This document shows, one piece after another, positions 8,992-18,444 of a DNA stretch of 64,000 bases (its first letter is position 1; every line of letters starts with the position of its first letter). The position numbers were made by a program, and so were the translations under genes. Source of the DNA: Chlorogloeopsis sp. ULAP01 (GTDB taxonomy: Bacteria; Cyanobacteriota; Cyanobacteriia; Cyanobacteriales; Nostocaceae); assembly GCF_030381805.1 (NCBI RefSeq), contig NZ_JAUDRH010000008.1:186001-250000 (forward strand), given 5' to 3'. The notes under the pieces are model-generated. The model saw only the letters and a program-made list of their open reading frames with translations. It was not told the origin of the DNA and ran no database searches.

Positions 8992-10428
8992 TCATTCCCA
9001 ATTTACCGGGAAGCGATCGCCCGTTTCTTGAACAAACCGATCTAATTGCTCTAAAGTTAATGAACCGGGGAGCGGGTAGCGTGATGGAATAACTCGTTGT
9101 AAATCTGTGTAGTAGCGAATTAACGTGGCAAAGTTTCTAGGGAATTTATCTTCTTCCACTCCAATAAACTCACCGCGCTTGCGAGCTCGCCTAAAAACCT
9201 GACGCCAGGATTCAATGCTAGGTAAGCCAACCGCATCTACCCCGTGAGAGAAAAGGATCATGTAAATTTCATCGTAGGGATCGGTGTTTTCCAAATAATT
9301 TTCAATCCACTCTAGGGAAGGCTGCATATTAAACTTCATCCAAAATGGCACGGAACCAGTACGCAAAGCCCACATTGGCTCCAGAAGAATAAATGATTCC
9401 ACCAGCAAACGATTAGCAAGCATACCGCGCTGTTTGTACCAGTGGCGATAAAGTTCAGCGACAAAAGGACTGAGATGCTCTGGTTCTTGAAAGACAATCC
9501 GCCGGATTTGATAGCCGCGATCGCGAGCAAAATTTTCTATATCATTGCGCAAGCTAGGCTCAAAACCCCATTCAGCTTCAGGGCGATCGCCATCGGGTGT
9601 CGGCGGATTCCATTGCCGCTTGGGTACGTTGTAACGCTCCAAGTAATCTGCCACGCGATCGCTACCGTGAATAAATTCTTCTGGTGTTGCACCACCCAGC
9701 GCCCCAAACTGGAAAATGTGGCGATCGCTAACTTGAGTTGTCGGCCAGGTGCGCTGACACTCGACAATGAAAATAGTGCCACCTCTGGGCAGACAGTTTT
9801 CCAAAAAGCGCTTGTAAGTTTCACCAAGGCGCAGGCGCTTGACGCGGAAATAATCCATACCCCGCAAAGTCAAACGATCTTGGTTGGGATCGTACATATG
9901 ATGCAATACCAACTCTGGGTTAGCATCAAGGAGAGGCTTTGCTACTTGCCTACCCCACTCCATCGCCTCTTTGGGATTGTCTGGATTCATCTCCGGATGC
10001 AGAACCGGGATCATAAAGGTTTGTGGCAGCCAAGGCATATCCAATGCCGCGCTCAGGTGAACAAGCGCACCACTGGCAGAACCAATTGCAACTGCTGGAT
10101 ATTGGCGCTGGGGATATTGGCTCACCATCCACTGGGAGACTACCTCAGCACTTACATCTGATAACTGTTGGGGAAGAATTGCCTCGCCTGCACTGCCCAG
10201 TGTGTAGATGAATTCTTGAACTTGTTGGGGGAGCTTGTTAATCAAAGTTGCGATCGGTTCTGCGGCAGGTGGTGTTGTACCCATGCCAGGAAAATCTTCT
10301 CCCCGCAGATAAGCAGCAGTGGCACGCAGCATGGCTGAACCGGAATCAAAGTTGGCAATATAGGGCGGTGCAATCCTAAATTTTGCAGCCAAAGAAGCCA
10401 TATTTCGATTAAACAAGGGTGTTTGCAT
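8992..10428 (-). CDS. Conserved protein of unknown function in an SDR/hydrolase operon
   Basis: A 478-residue soluble protein that I do not recognise. It starts with AAGGAGAGG at the right distance, and its first 20 bases overlap the end of the upstream alpha/beta hydrolase, so the two are translationally coupled. The middle contains AVAIGSASGALVHL (about 112-125), a glycine/serine-rich turn after a beta strand that resembles a nucleophile elbow, and many conserved Trp/His residues further on. Its tight linkage to a hydrolase and an SDR suggests a shared small-molecule pathway. Confidence 0.75.
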   Translation of the reverse strand: MQTPLFNRNMASLAAKFRIAPPYIANFDSGSAMLRATAAYLRGEDFPGMGTTPPAAEPIATLINKLPQQVQEFIYTLGSAGEAILPQQLSDVSAEVVSQWMVSQYPQRQYPAVAIGSASGALVHLSAALDMPWLPQTFMIPVLHPEMNPDNPKEAMEWGRQVAKPLLDANPELVLHHMYDPNQDRLTLRGMDYFRVKRLRLGETYKRFLENCLPRGGTIFIVECQRTWPTTQVSDRHIFQFGALGGATPEEFIHGSDRVADYLERYNVPKRQWNPPTPDGDRPEAEWGFEPSLRNDIENFARDRGYQIRRIVFQEPEHLSPFVAELYRHWYKQRGMLANRLLVESFILLEPMWALRTGSVPFWMKFNMQPSLEWIENYLENTDPYDEIYMILFSHGVDAVGLPSIESWRQVFRRARKRGEFIGVEEDKFPRNFATLIRYYTDLQRVIPSRYPLPGSLTLEQLDRFVQETGDRFPVNWE

Positions 10429-11212
10429 TAAACCTCTCCTTTTTTTCTGTAGCGTCGATGAACGCTCTTGTCACACGGGATAGTTCTAAGGGTTTACTGT
10501 AATTGAGGGTATGTCCTCCGCTTGGAATTACAACCAGTCGAGCATCTGGTAAGAGATTGACGACTTCCTCAGTCCACTCTTGGGACACAACCGGATCTTC
10601 TTTACCGCGCACGACGAGAGTAGGCACACGCAGGTAGGGAAGTTTGGTTTCGATCCGATCTGTTAGCGCTATTTGCACGGTACGGGCAAAGCGTGGCAAG
10701 CCAGCCAGCCAGTAATCATAAATTTGAATGGGAGTTTGGGAAGGATCTTCTAAAGGAGAATTGAGTATAAAACGCCACAATTGCTGGGGTAAGTTGCGTG
10801 CGTGTCGATCAATTGTCGGCCCCTGCAAGACGGCTCGCTCAAGGCGATCGCTATGGCGCATGGCAAACTCTGCAATAATTTGACAGCCAAAGGAGTTACC
10901 GAGCATGGTTGCCCGCTCAATTCTCACCGCATCCATCCATCGGCATAAAGTGTCTGCCAACTCTGGCAACTCTAATACGTGCTTTGGCTTGTCACTTTCG
11001 CCATAACCAGGGAAATCTGGTGCATAGACACGGTAATAGGGAGCCAGCAACTCGGCAGTAGGAATCATATAACGGCTGGAAACTACCACCCCATGCACCA
11101 AAATCACCACAGGAGCATCCTGGGGAAGTACATCCACGGATACACGTGAATGCATCCACAAACCATCTACATTCGTGTACTGGCTTTCCAATCTTCCTTT
11201 GCGTAGGTTCAT
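10409..11212 (-). CDS. Alpha/beta hydrolase
   Basis: A 267-residue single-domain alpha/beta hydrolase. The oxyanion motif HGVVVS is at 40-45, the nucleophile is S107 in GNSFGC, the acid is probably the Asp of KEDPVVS near 208, and the histidine is in GGHTLN near 236. The family includes esterases, lipases, haloalkane dehalogenases and C-C hydrolases; the sequence alone does not decide. It lies 34 bases after the SDR at 11247 and overlaps the next gene by 20 bases, so all three form an operon. Confidence 0.87.
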   Translation of the reverse strand: MNLRKGRLESQYTNVDGLWMHSRVSVDVLPQDAPVVILVHGVVVSSRYMIPTAELLAPYYRVYAPDFPGYGESDKPKHVLELPELADTLCRWMDAVRIERATMLGNSFGCQIIAEFAMRHSDRLERAVLQGPTIDRHARNLPQQLWRFILNSPLEDPSQTPIQIYDYWLAGLPRFARTVQIALTDRIETKLPYLRVPTLVVRGKEDPVVSQEWTEEVVNLLPDARLVVIPSGGHTLNYSKPLELSRVTRAFIDATEKKERFNANTLV

Positions 11213-11246
11213 ATTTTAGCTATTAGCCATTAACAATTAACTAAAC

Positions 11247-12215
11247 TTAGTAAATCGGTATACCTAATACCTTTGCAGCCCGCCTTGCCAAGTCCCAAAC
11301 ATCTTGCGTTGTGATGCCGCCAGTACCCAACCAATTGCCACTGATACCTGTGTAATCTTGCATTGGCTCAAACAAATTGCCATCTGTTGGCATGGCTGGC
11401 TTGTAGTCTTGGAAGTGATCCTCATCGACTTGCCGTGCCATCATCCGCTCTTCTAAATCGGGTGCCAAGGTTTTTTCTAGGGCAAGAAGATAACCAGCTT
11501 GTCCGACGATGATTTCGCGCTGCGGTTTTTCTGCCAATCCAAGGATCGCTTCAGCGACTTCTTTGGCAGGGTATACAGGGCTGAGTGCTTTAGTTTTACG
11601 TCCGGTATAGTTAGCTGCGTGCTGAAATATCGGTGTATCTATGGAGGCTGGCAACACAGTGCAGACATGAATGTCGGGTGCGTTGTCTAGGTATAACTCC
11701 ATACGTAGGGAATCGGAAAGACCACGAATTGCATATTTGCTAATAGTATAAGGGCTAGTGTATGGCTGACCGGTTATGGCTACAACCGAGGAAACATTAA
11801 TCAAAGTACCGCTTCCCTGTTCGCGGAAATAAGGTAGGGCTGCACGCGCACCATGAATGTAACCAAATAAATTGGTATCGATTACCCGTCGAAAAGACTC
11901 CATCGGCACTTGCTCGAACCGACCAAACAAACTGACGGCGGCATTATTTACCCAAACATCTAAGCGACCAAAATTTTCAATTGCACGGCGTGCCAGTGAT
12001 TGAACCTCTGATTCATTTGTTACATCAGTTGGCACAGCTAGAGCCTTTCCGCCCAAGCGATCGCACTCCTGGGCAACTTCCTGCAAAGCTGCTTCGCGTC
12101 GAGCTGCCAGCAGTAAAGTTGCACGTTGCCTGGCAAACTCCAATGCTGTGGCACGCCCAATTCCGCTTGAGGCACCCGTAATGACGATGACTGAATCTTT
12201 GATTGCTCGTGGCAT
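11247..12215 (-). CDS. SDR family oxidoreductase (first gene of operon)
   Basis: A 322-residue short-chain dehydrogenase with TGASSGIGRA at 13-22, DVTNE near 64, NNAA at 90-93 and the catalytic YTISK near 157. The C-terminal extension (about residues 230-322) is longer than in minimal SDRs and ends in a helical tail with LARRAAKVLGI. The LAARR after the second strand suggests NADP. AAGGAG precedes the start. It opens the leftward operon with the hydrolase and the 478-residue protein. Confidence 0.88.
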   Translation of the reverse strand: MPRAIKDSVIVITGASSGIGRATALEFARQRATLLLAARREAALQEVAQECDRLGGKALAVPTDVTNESEVQSLARRAIENFGRLDVWVNNAAVSLFGRFEQVPMESFRRVIDTNLFGYIHGARAALPYFREQGSGTLINVSSVVAITGQPYTSPYTISKYAIRGLSDSLRMELYLDNAPDIHVCTVLPASIDTPIFQHAANYTGRKTKALSPVYPAKEVAEAILGLAEKPQREIIVGQAGYLLALEKTLAPDLEERMMARQVDEDHFQDYKPAMPTDGNLFEPMQDYTGISGNWLGTGGITTQDVWDLARRAAKVLGIPIY

Positions 12216-12530
12216 ATGGCTGACTCCTTATTTGCTGGCGATCGCGCTTGTTGAAAGTAAAGTCCACTTTTCTTAATGGAAATTTTTTATGCAATTAAAT
12301 TTCCTCTTCCTAGCGAGTGAAATAGTCTCTTCACGCATTAAAAGAGGGCGGCTAATAATTTACAAAAATGATTAAAAAAATAAGGGAGTAAAATAAACAG
12401 GTGATAGAAGATAAGAAAAACTTAAACCTTACAATCAGTAAGTCGGCGAAAAAACACAATTATGTTAAGAAAGATAAGGCTAAAACCCTCTTCCCATCTG
12501 CCTTATCCCAACTATAAATATTTACACCGT
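12216..12530. other. Intergenic, no gene seen
   Basis: An AT-rich gap between two leftward genes. It should hold the promoter of the SDR-hydrolase operon and the end of the permease transcript. I see no clear hairpin or coding frame. Confidence 0.4.
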
Positions 12531-13724
12531 TCAACTTAGTTCCTCTGTTTGATTGTCAAGATGACGAAATAGAAATAGCCAAACTGGCAAAGAACTGTTA
12601 ATAGCAATAAGTCGCACTAAATGGCTTGCCGTGACAACTTCCACATTATGATTCAATGCCAGGGCCACTAAAATCATCTCTGCAGATCCTCCTGGTGCTG
12701 TTACCAAAAGACAGGTTAACCAATCCCAAGATGTTAGTTGCATGGCAAGCATAGCAGCGATAGCTCCTGTTGCGAGAGTCATTGCCACAGACATCAATGC
12801 ATATCCTATAGTTCGTTTCTCTAAGACGGGTTTTTCACCCCAATACTCACCGATAGTAATCCCCAAAAGCATTTGGCCTAGTAAATTTACTAGAGGAGGG
12901 GGAATAAAGTTAACATCACCAATTAGATGCAACCAATTCAGCAAAGGATTAAATGCAATTCCAACCAGTAATGCTCCAAAAAAATCGCCAGCAGGAATTT
13001 TGCACAAAACAGCTAAATAAACTCCTAATCCGCACAAAAGCAGTGCCAACAAAAGTAATTCAATCCCAGATGCATCGAGACTGAGCAAGGCACCTGTAAT
13101 AGAGCGTGGTTGTGGATAAATTAAATTACCAGAGTAAAATGTCTTAATAAATAACGGAATCAGAAAAACTACGCAAGTGACGCGAAGCGCTTGAACTAAT
13201 GACACAAGGGAAACATTTCGATTGTAATCGGCGGCGATCGCTGACATTGGCCCTACACCACCAGGAACTGTAGCCAGCATCGCTGTCAACAAATTAGTAT
13301 TGCTCAAATGAGAGTAAATGTAGCCAATTAGACTGCCACACAAAAGTAAGAATAAGGTGAGAAAAATAAAAACAGGAATACCAAACGCAGCACCAGCTAA
13401 ATTACCGTGAGCAATGGAAAAGCCAACATTTAAGCCCACAAGCGCCATGCCGATTTTTCTGGCAGTTCGATTCGGTTTAGGAGAATAGTCGTAAAAAACC
13501 CGACAAATTTGCAGTATCGCCGCACCGGAGGCAATACCACCGAAGATCCAGGCAATTCCACCAACGTTGAAGTGAGAGAGGGCTAAACCTAAGGGTAAAG
13601 CTAAAAGCAGTTCTAACGCAAGGACTACTAGTTGCTTGAGAAATTGCTGTTGCTTAGTAACAACAAGATTTTCTGTTGTGCTGTCCTTACTTGTAGTAGG
13701 AGCAACGCTTAAGCTTTGATTCAT
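12531..13724 (-). CDS. AbrB family (AbrB-duplication) membrane permease
   Basis: A 397-residue polytopic membrane protein with about ten hydrophobic segments in two related halves. ATVPGGVGPMSAIAADYN (about 151-168) and TAPGGSAEMILVALALN (about 342-358) are the paired PGG motifs of the AbrB/ammonia-monooxygenase-like permease family (not the AbrB DNA-binding family). Transport substrate and mechanism are unsettled for the family. It is divergent from the AraC-type gene with a 200-base spacer. Confidence 0.82.
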   Translation of the reverse strand: MNQSLSVAPTTSKDSTTENLVVTKQQQFLKQLVVLALELLLALPLGLALSHFNVGGIAWIFGGIASGAAILQICRVFYDYSPKPNRTARKIGMALVGLNVGFSIAHGNLAGAAFGIPVFIFLTLFLLLCGSLIGYIYSHLSNTNLLTAMLATVPGGVGPMSAIAADYNRNVSLVSLVQALRVTCVVFLIPLFIKTFYSGNLIYPQPRSITGALLSLDASGIELLLLALLLCGLGVYLAVLCKIPAGDFFGALLVGIAFNPLLNWLHLIGDVNFIPPPLVNLLGQMLLGITIGEYWGEKPVLEKRTIGYALMSVAMTLATGAIAAMLAMQLTSWDWLTCLLVTAPGGSAEMILVALALNHNVEVVTASHLVRLIAINSSLPVWLFLFRHLDNQTEELS

Positions 13725-13924
13725 TAGCAGGCGCTTTGTAAAGTTATTTTGCTATGTAACCAAGCTAGCGCGATCGCCTCACAGATGCAGTAACTTTGGT
13801 AGGATTTGCGATTTTTGCACAGATAGATGCGGGAATTAGAACTAATTGGGCGGACATAATTGAGATCCATCATTGATGTGGTGGTAAAATTATTGATAAT
13901 AAATCGCATTTATCTAGCTCCACA

Positions 13925-14928
13925 ATGACACTCATCCTCAGCCAATCAGACCTTGACGAACTGCACCAACAGGCTCCTGAACCCCAGTTTGAAAATCTCG
14001 TACTTGATAGCTTTGAGAGGCTTGAGGGAGTGCCGGAAATCTTGGGTCGGGGCTACTCTTGCAGTATGAAGCTATCGCCTGGGGTATGGTTGTCTTTCTC
14101 AGATTACGAATGTCATCAGGACTTGATAGTGAAAACACCTGTCCACAACCATCCGATTCAATTCACGATTTTCCTATCAGGCTGCCTTTATTTTGAGAAT
14201 GTTCATCCTCATGTTATGGGTGGAACACGCAGTTATTTTTCGGGTAGCGGGATTTCGCCCTCTTACATTTGTAAAAATCGTGCTGGAGAGCGTTTAACTT
14301 GCGTAAATGTGGAAATTGAACCACAACTGATAGAATCGGTTTTTCTGGAGGATGGGCAGTACAGTTCTGATGTCCAGAAATTGCTGTTCAAAGGGGAAGA
14401 CTGGAAACTCTCATTTTATCCCACCGTAACTCTAGCAATGCGATCGCTTGCTCAACAAATGTGGAATCCACCCTATCGCGGTGCAGCAAAGCGGATGTAT
14501 TTTCAGGCGAAGGTGTTTGAAATAATAGCAATGTACCTAGATTTGATTTCGGTAGAGCAACAGCCAATTTATGACTTACCTGGGTTTAAACCTGACACTA
14601 TCGCCCGCATTTACCACGCTAAAGAAATTTTGACAACACAACTTGAGCATCCGCCATCTCTGTGTGAACTAGCACAGCAGGTGGGAGTTAGTGTTCGCAC
14701 TCTTCAGAGAGGTTTTACCGAACTTTTTAACACAACGGTGGTGGGCTATCTGACACAGCAACGGTTAGAGAATGCACAAAGGTTGTTGCGTCAAGGCGAT
14801 CGTAAAGTGTCAGAGGTGCAAATCTAGTGGGGTATAGCCACCTAAGTCATTTTGCAGCAGCCTTCAAACGACGGTATGGTATCACACCCAGCCAATACTT
14901 GGCAGGGGAAAAAGCATTTTTCGGCTAG
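13925..14928 (+). pseudogene. AraC-family regulator of siderophore uptake, frameshifted near its C-terminus
   Basis: The protein has an N-terminal ligand-binding region and a C-terminal AraC HTH. The first HTH helix pair is present (LCELAQQVGVSVRTLQRGF) and translation ends at 14827. In the next frame the missing end follows exactly: ANLVGYSHLSHFAAAFKRRY to LAGEKAFFG and a stop at 14928. One missing base near 14816 explains this, so the second HTH is lost as the sequence stands. Related AraC proteins (PchR type) activate TonB receptors in response to siderophore, which fits the receptor just downstream. A sequencing error is possible. Confidence 0.8.
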
Positions 14929-15162
14929 ATAAATGGCATTTTTTGGATAGACACGCTGCAGTCAACTTTTCTACACTACACCTTATTGCTATCAAAAATA
15001 ATTAGCAACAAAAGATTTGATTGCTGTGTGAGGAACTATGAGGGGTTGGTGTTTATCTGTTCGTCTATCTTTTTTAATCAGTCTTTCGGGATGTTTGAGT
15101 ATTTTTGCAGTTTCATCGGTATCGGCACAGGAAAAACCTGTTGAGATATGTCCTAAATTTCA

Positions 15163-15235
15163 CCCCACCCTAACCCTCCCCTTGCAAAGGGGAGGGAATA
15201 GTTTCCCCCCTTTGCAAGGGGGGATTAAGGGGGGT
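15163..15235. repeat. CCCACCCTAACCCTCCCC repeat inside the TonB receptor gene
   Basis: The 73-base element pairs with itself: CCCTCCCCTTGC with GCAAAGGGGAGGG, then CCCCCCTTTGC with GCAAGGGGGG. It is one member of a family also seen at 15616-15660, 17733-18005 and 18434-18518, with a relative at 42505-42561. Here it stays in frame. Confidence 0.8.
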
Positions 15236-15615
15236 AATTCTTGCGCATACACGGTAGCTCAACAGGGAAGTATTGTCACCATCACGGGAGTGAAAGCAAA
15301 TCCCACGGATAAAGGGGTGGAAGTGATTTTAGAGACTACCCTTGGTGAACAACTGCAAATTACAAATCGCAGTGCTGAGAATAACTTTATTGCAGATATT
15401 CCCAATGCTCAACTGCGTTTACCCAGTGGTGAGGCGTTCACATTTCGTTCGGAAAAACCAGTCGAGGGAATTACGGAAATAACGGTTACGAATATTGATG
15501 CAAATACTGTGCGGGTGACTGTGGTAGGTGTTGCAGCATTACCCACAGTTGAGTTATTTGATGATGATGCAGGGCTGGTTTTTGCGGTAGCATCTACGAC
15601 AAAGGCGACACAAAA

Positions 15616-15660
15616 CCCCACCCTTCCCTCCCCTTACCAAGGGGAGGACAGAGGGAGGGG
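15616..15660. repeat. Second, shorter copy of the repeat; breaks the receptor frame
   Basis: Half of the element is present (CCCCACCCTTCCCTCCCC to GAGGGAGGGG). It falls in the linker between the AMIN domain and the TonB box, and the reading frame changes across it. Confidence 0.75.
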
Positions 15661-17733
15661 TTGCCAACCGAAGAACAGCCAGCGAGTGAGACACCAGCAG
15701 CGCAGCAGGATGAGCCGATTGAGTTGGTGGTGACGGGAGAGCAAGATAGTTATCGCGTACCGAATACATCTGTGGGGACACGAACCGACACCCCCCTGCG
15801 CGACATTCCCCAATCGATTCAAGTTGTACCCCAAGAGGTGCTACGCGATCAAAATGTTACCGCTTACAATGAAGCCCTAAGAAACGTTCCTGGGGTAGCT
15901 CCATTCAATCCTTCACAAAGTGCAGGTGCCAACTTGATTGTTCGAGGCTTTCCTGACTTTAACTTTGCCAACAACTTCATTCTCAGGAATGGGTTGAGAG
16001 AGGCTGGACAGCTAGCTCCGGAAACTACCCCCGATCTCGAAAGAATTGAAGTGCTCAAAGGTCCGGCTTCCGTGCTTTACGGGGCAGGTAATCCAGGTGG
16101 AACCATTAACCTGGTGACGAAACAACCACTGCGCGACCCCTTCTATGCTGTTGATGCCACTATTGGCAGTTATGACTTATATCGGGGCGCTATTGATTTA
16201 TCTGGACCCTTAAACGATTCCAGAACGGTTTTGTACCGACTGATTACCTCCTACCTGGACAGAGGTAGTTTTATAGATTTTTATGAGCGGGATCAATTCA
16301 CTATTGCCCCCGTCGTAAGCGTAGCAATTGGAGAACGAACCCGTTTAATCTTAGAAGGCGGGTACACGGAGATAAATGATTCCAATTTTGTAGGTGTGCC
16401 AGCAGTCGGTACAGTACTGCCTAACCCCAATGGTCGCATTCCCCGCGATCGTCAGTTTGCAGATCCTGACTTTTTTCTAACTACTCAAACAGGCAGAATA
16501 GGATATCGCCTAGAGTATCAGTTCAGCGATAACTGGTCGTTACAAAATGCGTTTCAAACGAGATATCGTGACTTTGCTTACGCAGATGGGAAGTTCTTAT
16601 TTCAAGCTACTAGTCTGGCTGCTGACAATCGAACGTTAAACGGCATATTTATTGACCTTGAAGAAAGGGAGGAATTCTACGACTTAAATGTTAATTTGAC
16701 TGGGAAATTTTTAACAGGTTCAATTCAACATCAAATAGCCGTCGGTGTTGATTTGGGGCGGTATGACTTTAGCGGCAATACTTCTTTAGCTCCTGGCTCA
16801 TTCGACTTGTTCAACCCTGTGTATATAGAGCCTGCTGCTGAATCTTTCAATCTTGTTGGTATTAATTCAAGCTTAACAGACACTTTAGGAATTTATATTC
16901 AAGACCAAGTGACACTGGCTCCTAATCTCAAGTTTTTGTTGGGCGGACGGTTTGATCTGTTTGAGCAAACTGATCGAGATTTTCTGAGAGATACTAGAAC
17001 CAGTCAATCGGGGAATGCCTTCAGTCCGCGTGCAGGCATTGTTTATCAGCCGATTGAACCGATTTCTCTTTATGCCAGCTACAGTCGCTCATTTAGACCA
17101 GTTACTGGACGTAGTTTTGAGGATGATGTATTTCAACCAGAACGTGGTACTCAGTATGAAGTGGGAGTCAAGGCTGATTTGAATGACCGATTTTCAACGA
17201 CCCTTGCCTTTTATGACCTGACCCGCTCCAATGTCACAACGGATGATACTAGACCCGGTGTACCATCCGGCTTTTCGATTCAGACTGGGGAGCAGTGTAG
17301 CCGAGGCGTTGAACTGAGTGTTCAAGGTGAAATCTTGCCAGGATGGAACATTATTGCAGGCTATGCCTACACCGATGCCAGGATTACCCAAGACAATACA
17401 CTTCCTGTAGGCAATCGGTTGCGTAACGTCCCAGAAAATGCCTTGAATCTGTGGACAACCTATGAACTCCAAGAAGGTAATTTACAAGGGTTAGGCTTTG
17501 GTTTGGGATTATTTTATGTAGGAGAGCGGCAAGTGGATTTAGACAATAGCCTGGAACTCCCAAGTTATCTGCGGACGGATGCAGCAATTTTTTACAGGAG
17601 AGAACGCTTCCGTGCTGCCCTTAATTTTAGAAATCTATTCGATGTCGATTATTTTGAAAGTGCCTTTGGTATATTGCTGGTTAATCGTGGTGAGCCGTTC
17701 ACAGTGCAGGGTACGATTTCGTGGCAGTTTTGA
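15661..17733 (+). pseudogene. TonB-dependent siderophore receptor, plug and beta-barrel
   Basis: This frame carries the rest of the receptor: the TonB-box region ELVVTG, a plug domain (TPLRDIPQSIQVVPQEVLRD, then LERIEVLKGPASVLYGAGNP) and a complete 22-strand-type barrel to the terminal aromatic SWQF. It matches the ferrichrome/aerobactin-type siderophore receptor class. It lacks its own signal peptide because the repeat at 15616-15660 breaks the link to the upstream fragment, so without frameshifting it cannot reach the outer membrane. The barrel itself shows no damage, which points to a recent lesion or a sequencing error. Confidence 0.82.
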
Positions 17734-18005
17734 CCCCACCCCAACCCTCCCCTTGCAAAAGCTACGGTGTGTACACAAGTTATCGAATCATAACCAGTCT
17801 CTTGTTTACTCCACCCTAACCCTCCCCTTGTGAAGGGGAGGGAGCCGGAACTCCGGTTTCCCCCCTTTTTAAGGCTACGGTGTACACACAAGTTATCGAA
17901 TCGCTACCAGCCCTCGAATTACCCCACCCTAACCTTCCCCTTTCCAAGGGGAGGGAACTGGATTTTCCGGTTTCCCCCCTTTCCAAGGGGGGATTAAGGG
18001 GGGTA
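17733..18005. repeat. Compound repeat: two broken copies with a second element nested in each, then a full copy
   Basis: Two CCCACCC-type copies (from 17733 and 17813) are cut short by the same about 50-base sequence, AGCTACGGTGT or GGCTACGGTGT followed by ACACAAGTTATCGAATC (17760-17812 and 17872-17920). A complete copy with both arms follows at about 17920-18005. The nested element at matching positions of two host copies suggests repeat-into-repeat insertion followed by duplication. The stretch separates the receptor from the DUF559 remnant. Confidence 0.7.
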
Positions 18006-18064
18006 GAGATTAGTCAATACACAACAGGGAATAATAAACAGAAATAAACCCATGCCAACAACTA

Positions 18065-18444
18065 ATGACCAAACTCTACAACAAAACCTCCGAACTGGAA
18101 AAACGGCGTAATCTCCGTAATAACTTAACTCCAGCCGAAACCAAAATTTGGGCAAAGCTCAGAGGACGACAAGTTGAAAATTGTAAATTTCGCAGACAAT
18201 ACAGTATCGGTGCATTTGTAGTTGATTTCTATGTACCTGAACTCAAATTAGCGATTGAAATTGATGGGGATAGTCACTTTCAACCTGACGCAATTGAATA
18301 TGACAAAGAACGACAACTATTTTTGGAAGCGAAGGGAATTGGGTGGTGAGGTTTACCAATGAACAGGTATATCAACAATTGGATGAAGTGGTGGAGGCGA
18401 TCGCTCAGACGATTCGTCAATTGCGAGGATCGACCCCACCCTAA
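18065..18444 (+). pseudogene. DUF559 (Vsr-like endonuclease fold) protein, frameshifted
   Basis: The first 94 residues match DUF559 (RRNLRNNLTPAETKIWAKLR, CKFRRQYSIGAFVVDFYVPE, LAIEIDGDSH), a family with the very-short-patch-repair/restriction endonuclease fold; the acidic residues of FVVDFY and IEIDGDSH are kept. After AKGI the frame stops at 18349. One missing base there would restore VVRFTNEQVYQQLDEVVEAI, the normal C-terminus, ending at 18444, where the next repeat copy supplies the stop. DUF559 genes are mobile in cyanobacteria. Confidence 0.75.

Larger units (their letters stand above)
15038..15733 (+). pseudogene. TonB-dependent siderophore receptor, N-terminal part (signal peptide and AMIN domain)
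   Basis: A signal peptide (residues 1-30, ending SVSAQ) is followed by an AMIN domain (about 75-185; VTITGVKANPTDKGVEVIL), the usual N-terminus of cyanobacterial TonB receptors. A GC-rich repeat at 15163-15235 is inserted in frame and encodes about 25 proline/glycine-rich residues. A second repeat at 15616-15660 shifts the frame, so translation runs into unrelated sequence and stops at 15733 while the receptor continues in another frame. GAGGAA precedes the start. Confidence 0.8.

Noticed and set aside
9442..10161. Plus-strand 239-residue frame
   Set aside because: Antisense shadow of the 478-residue operon gene, which has a strong ribosome-binding site and translational coupling.
13885..13915. 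Fur box upstream of the AraC-type gene (ATTGATAATAAATCG)
   Set aside because: Only about half of the consensus positions match and the region is AT-rich, so it is not better than chance.
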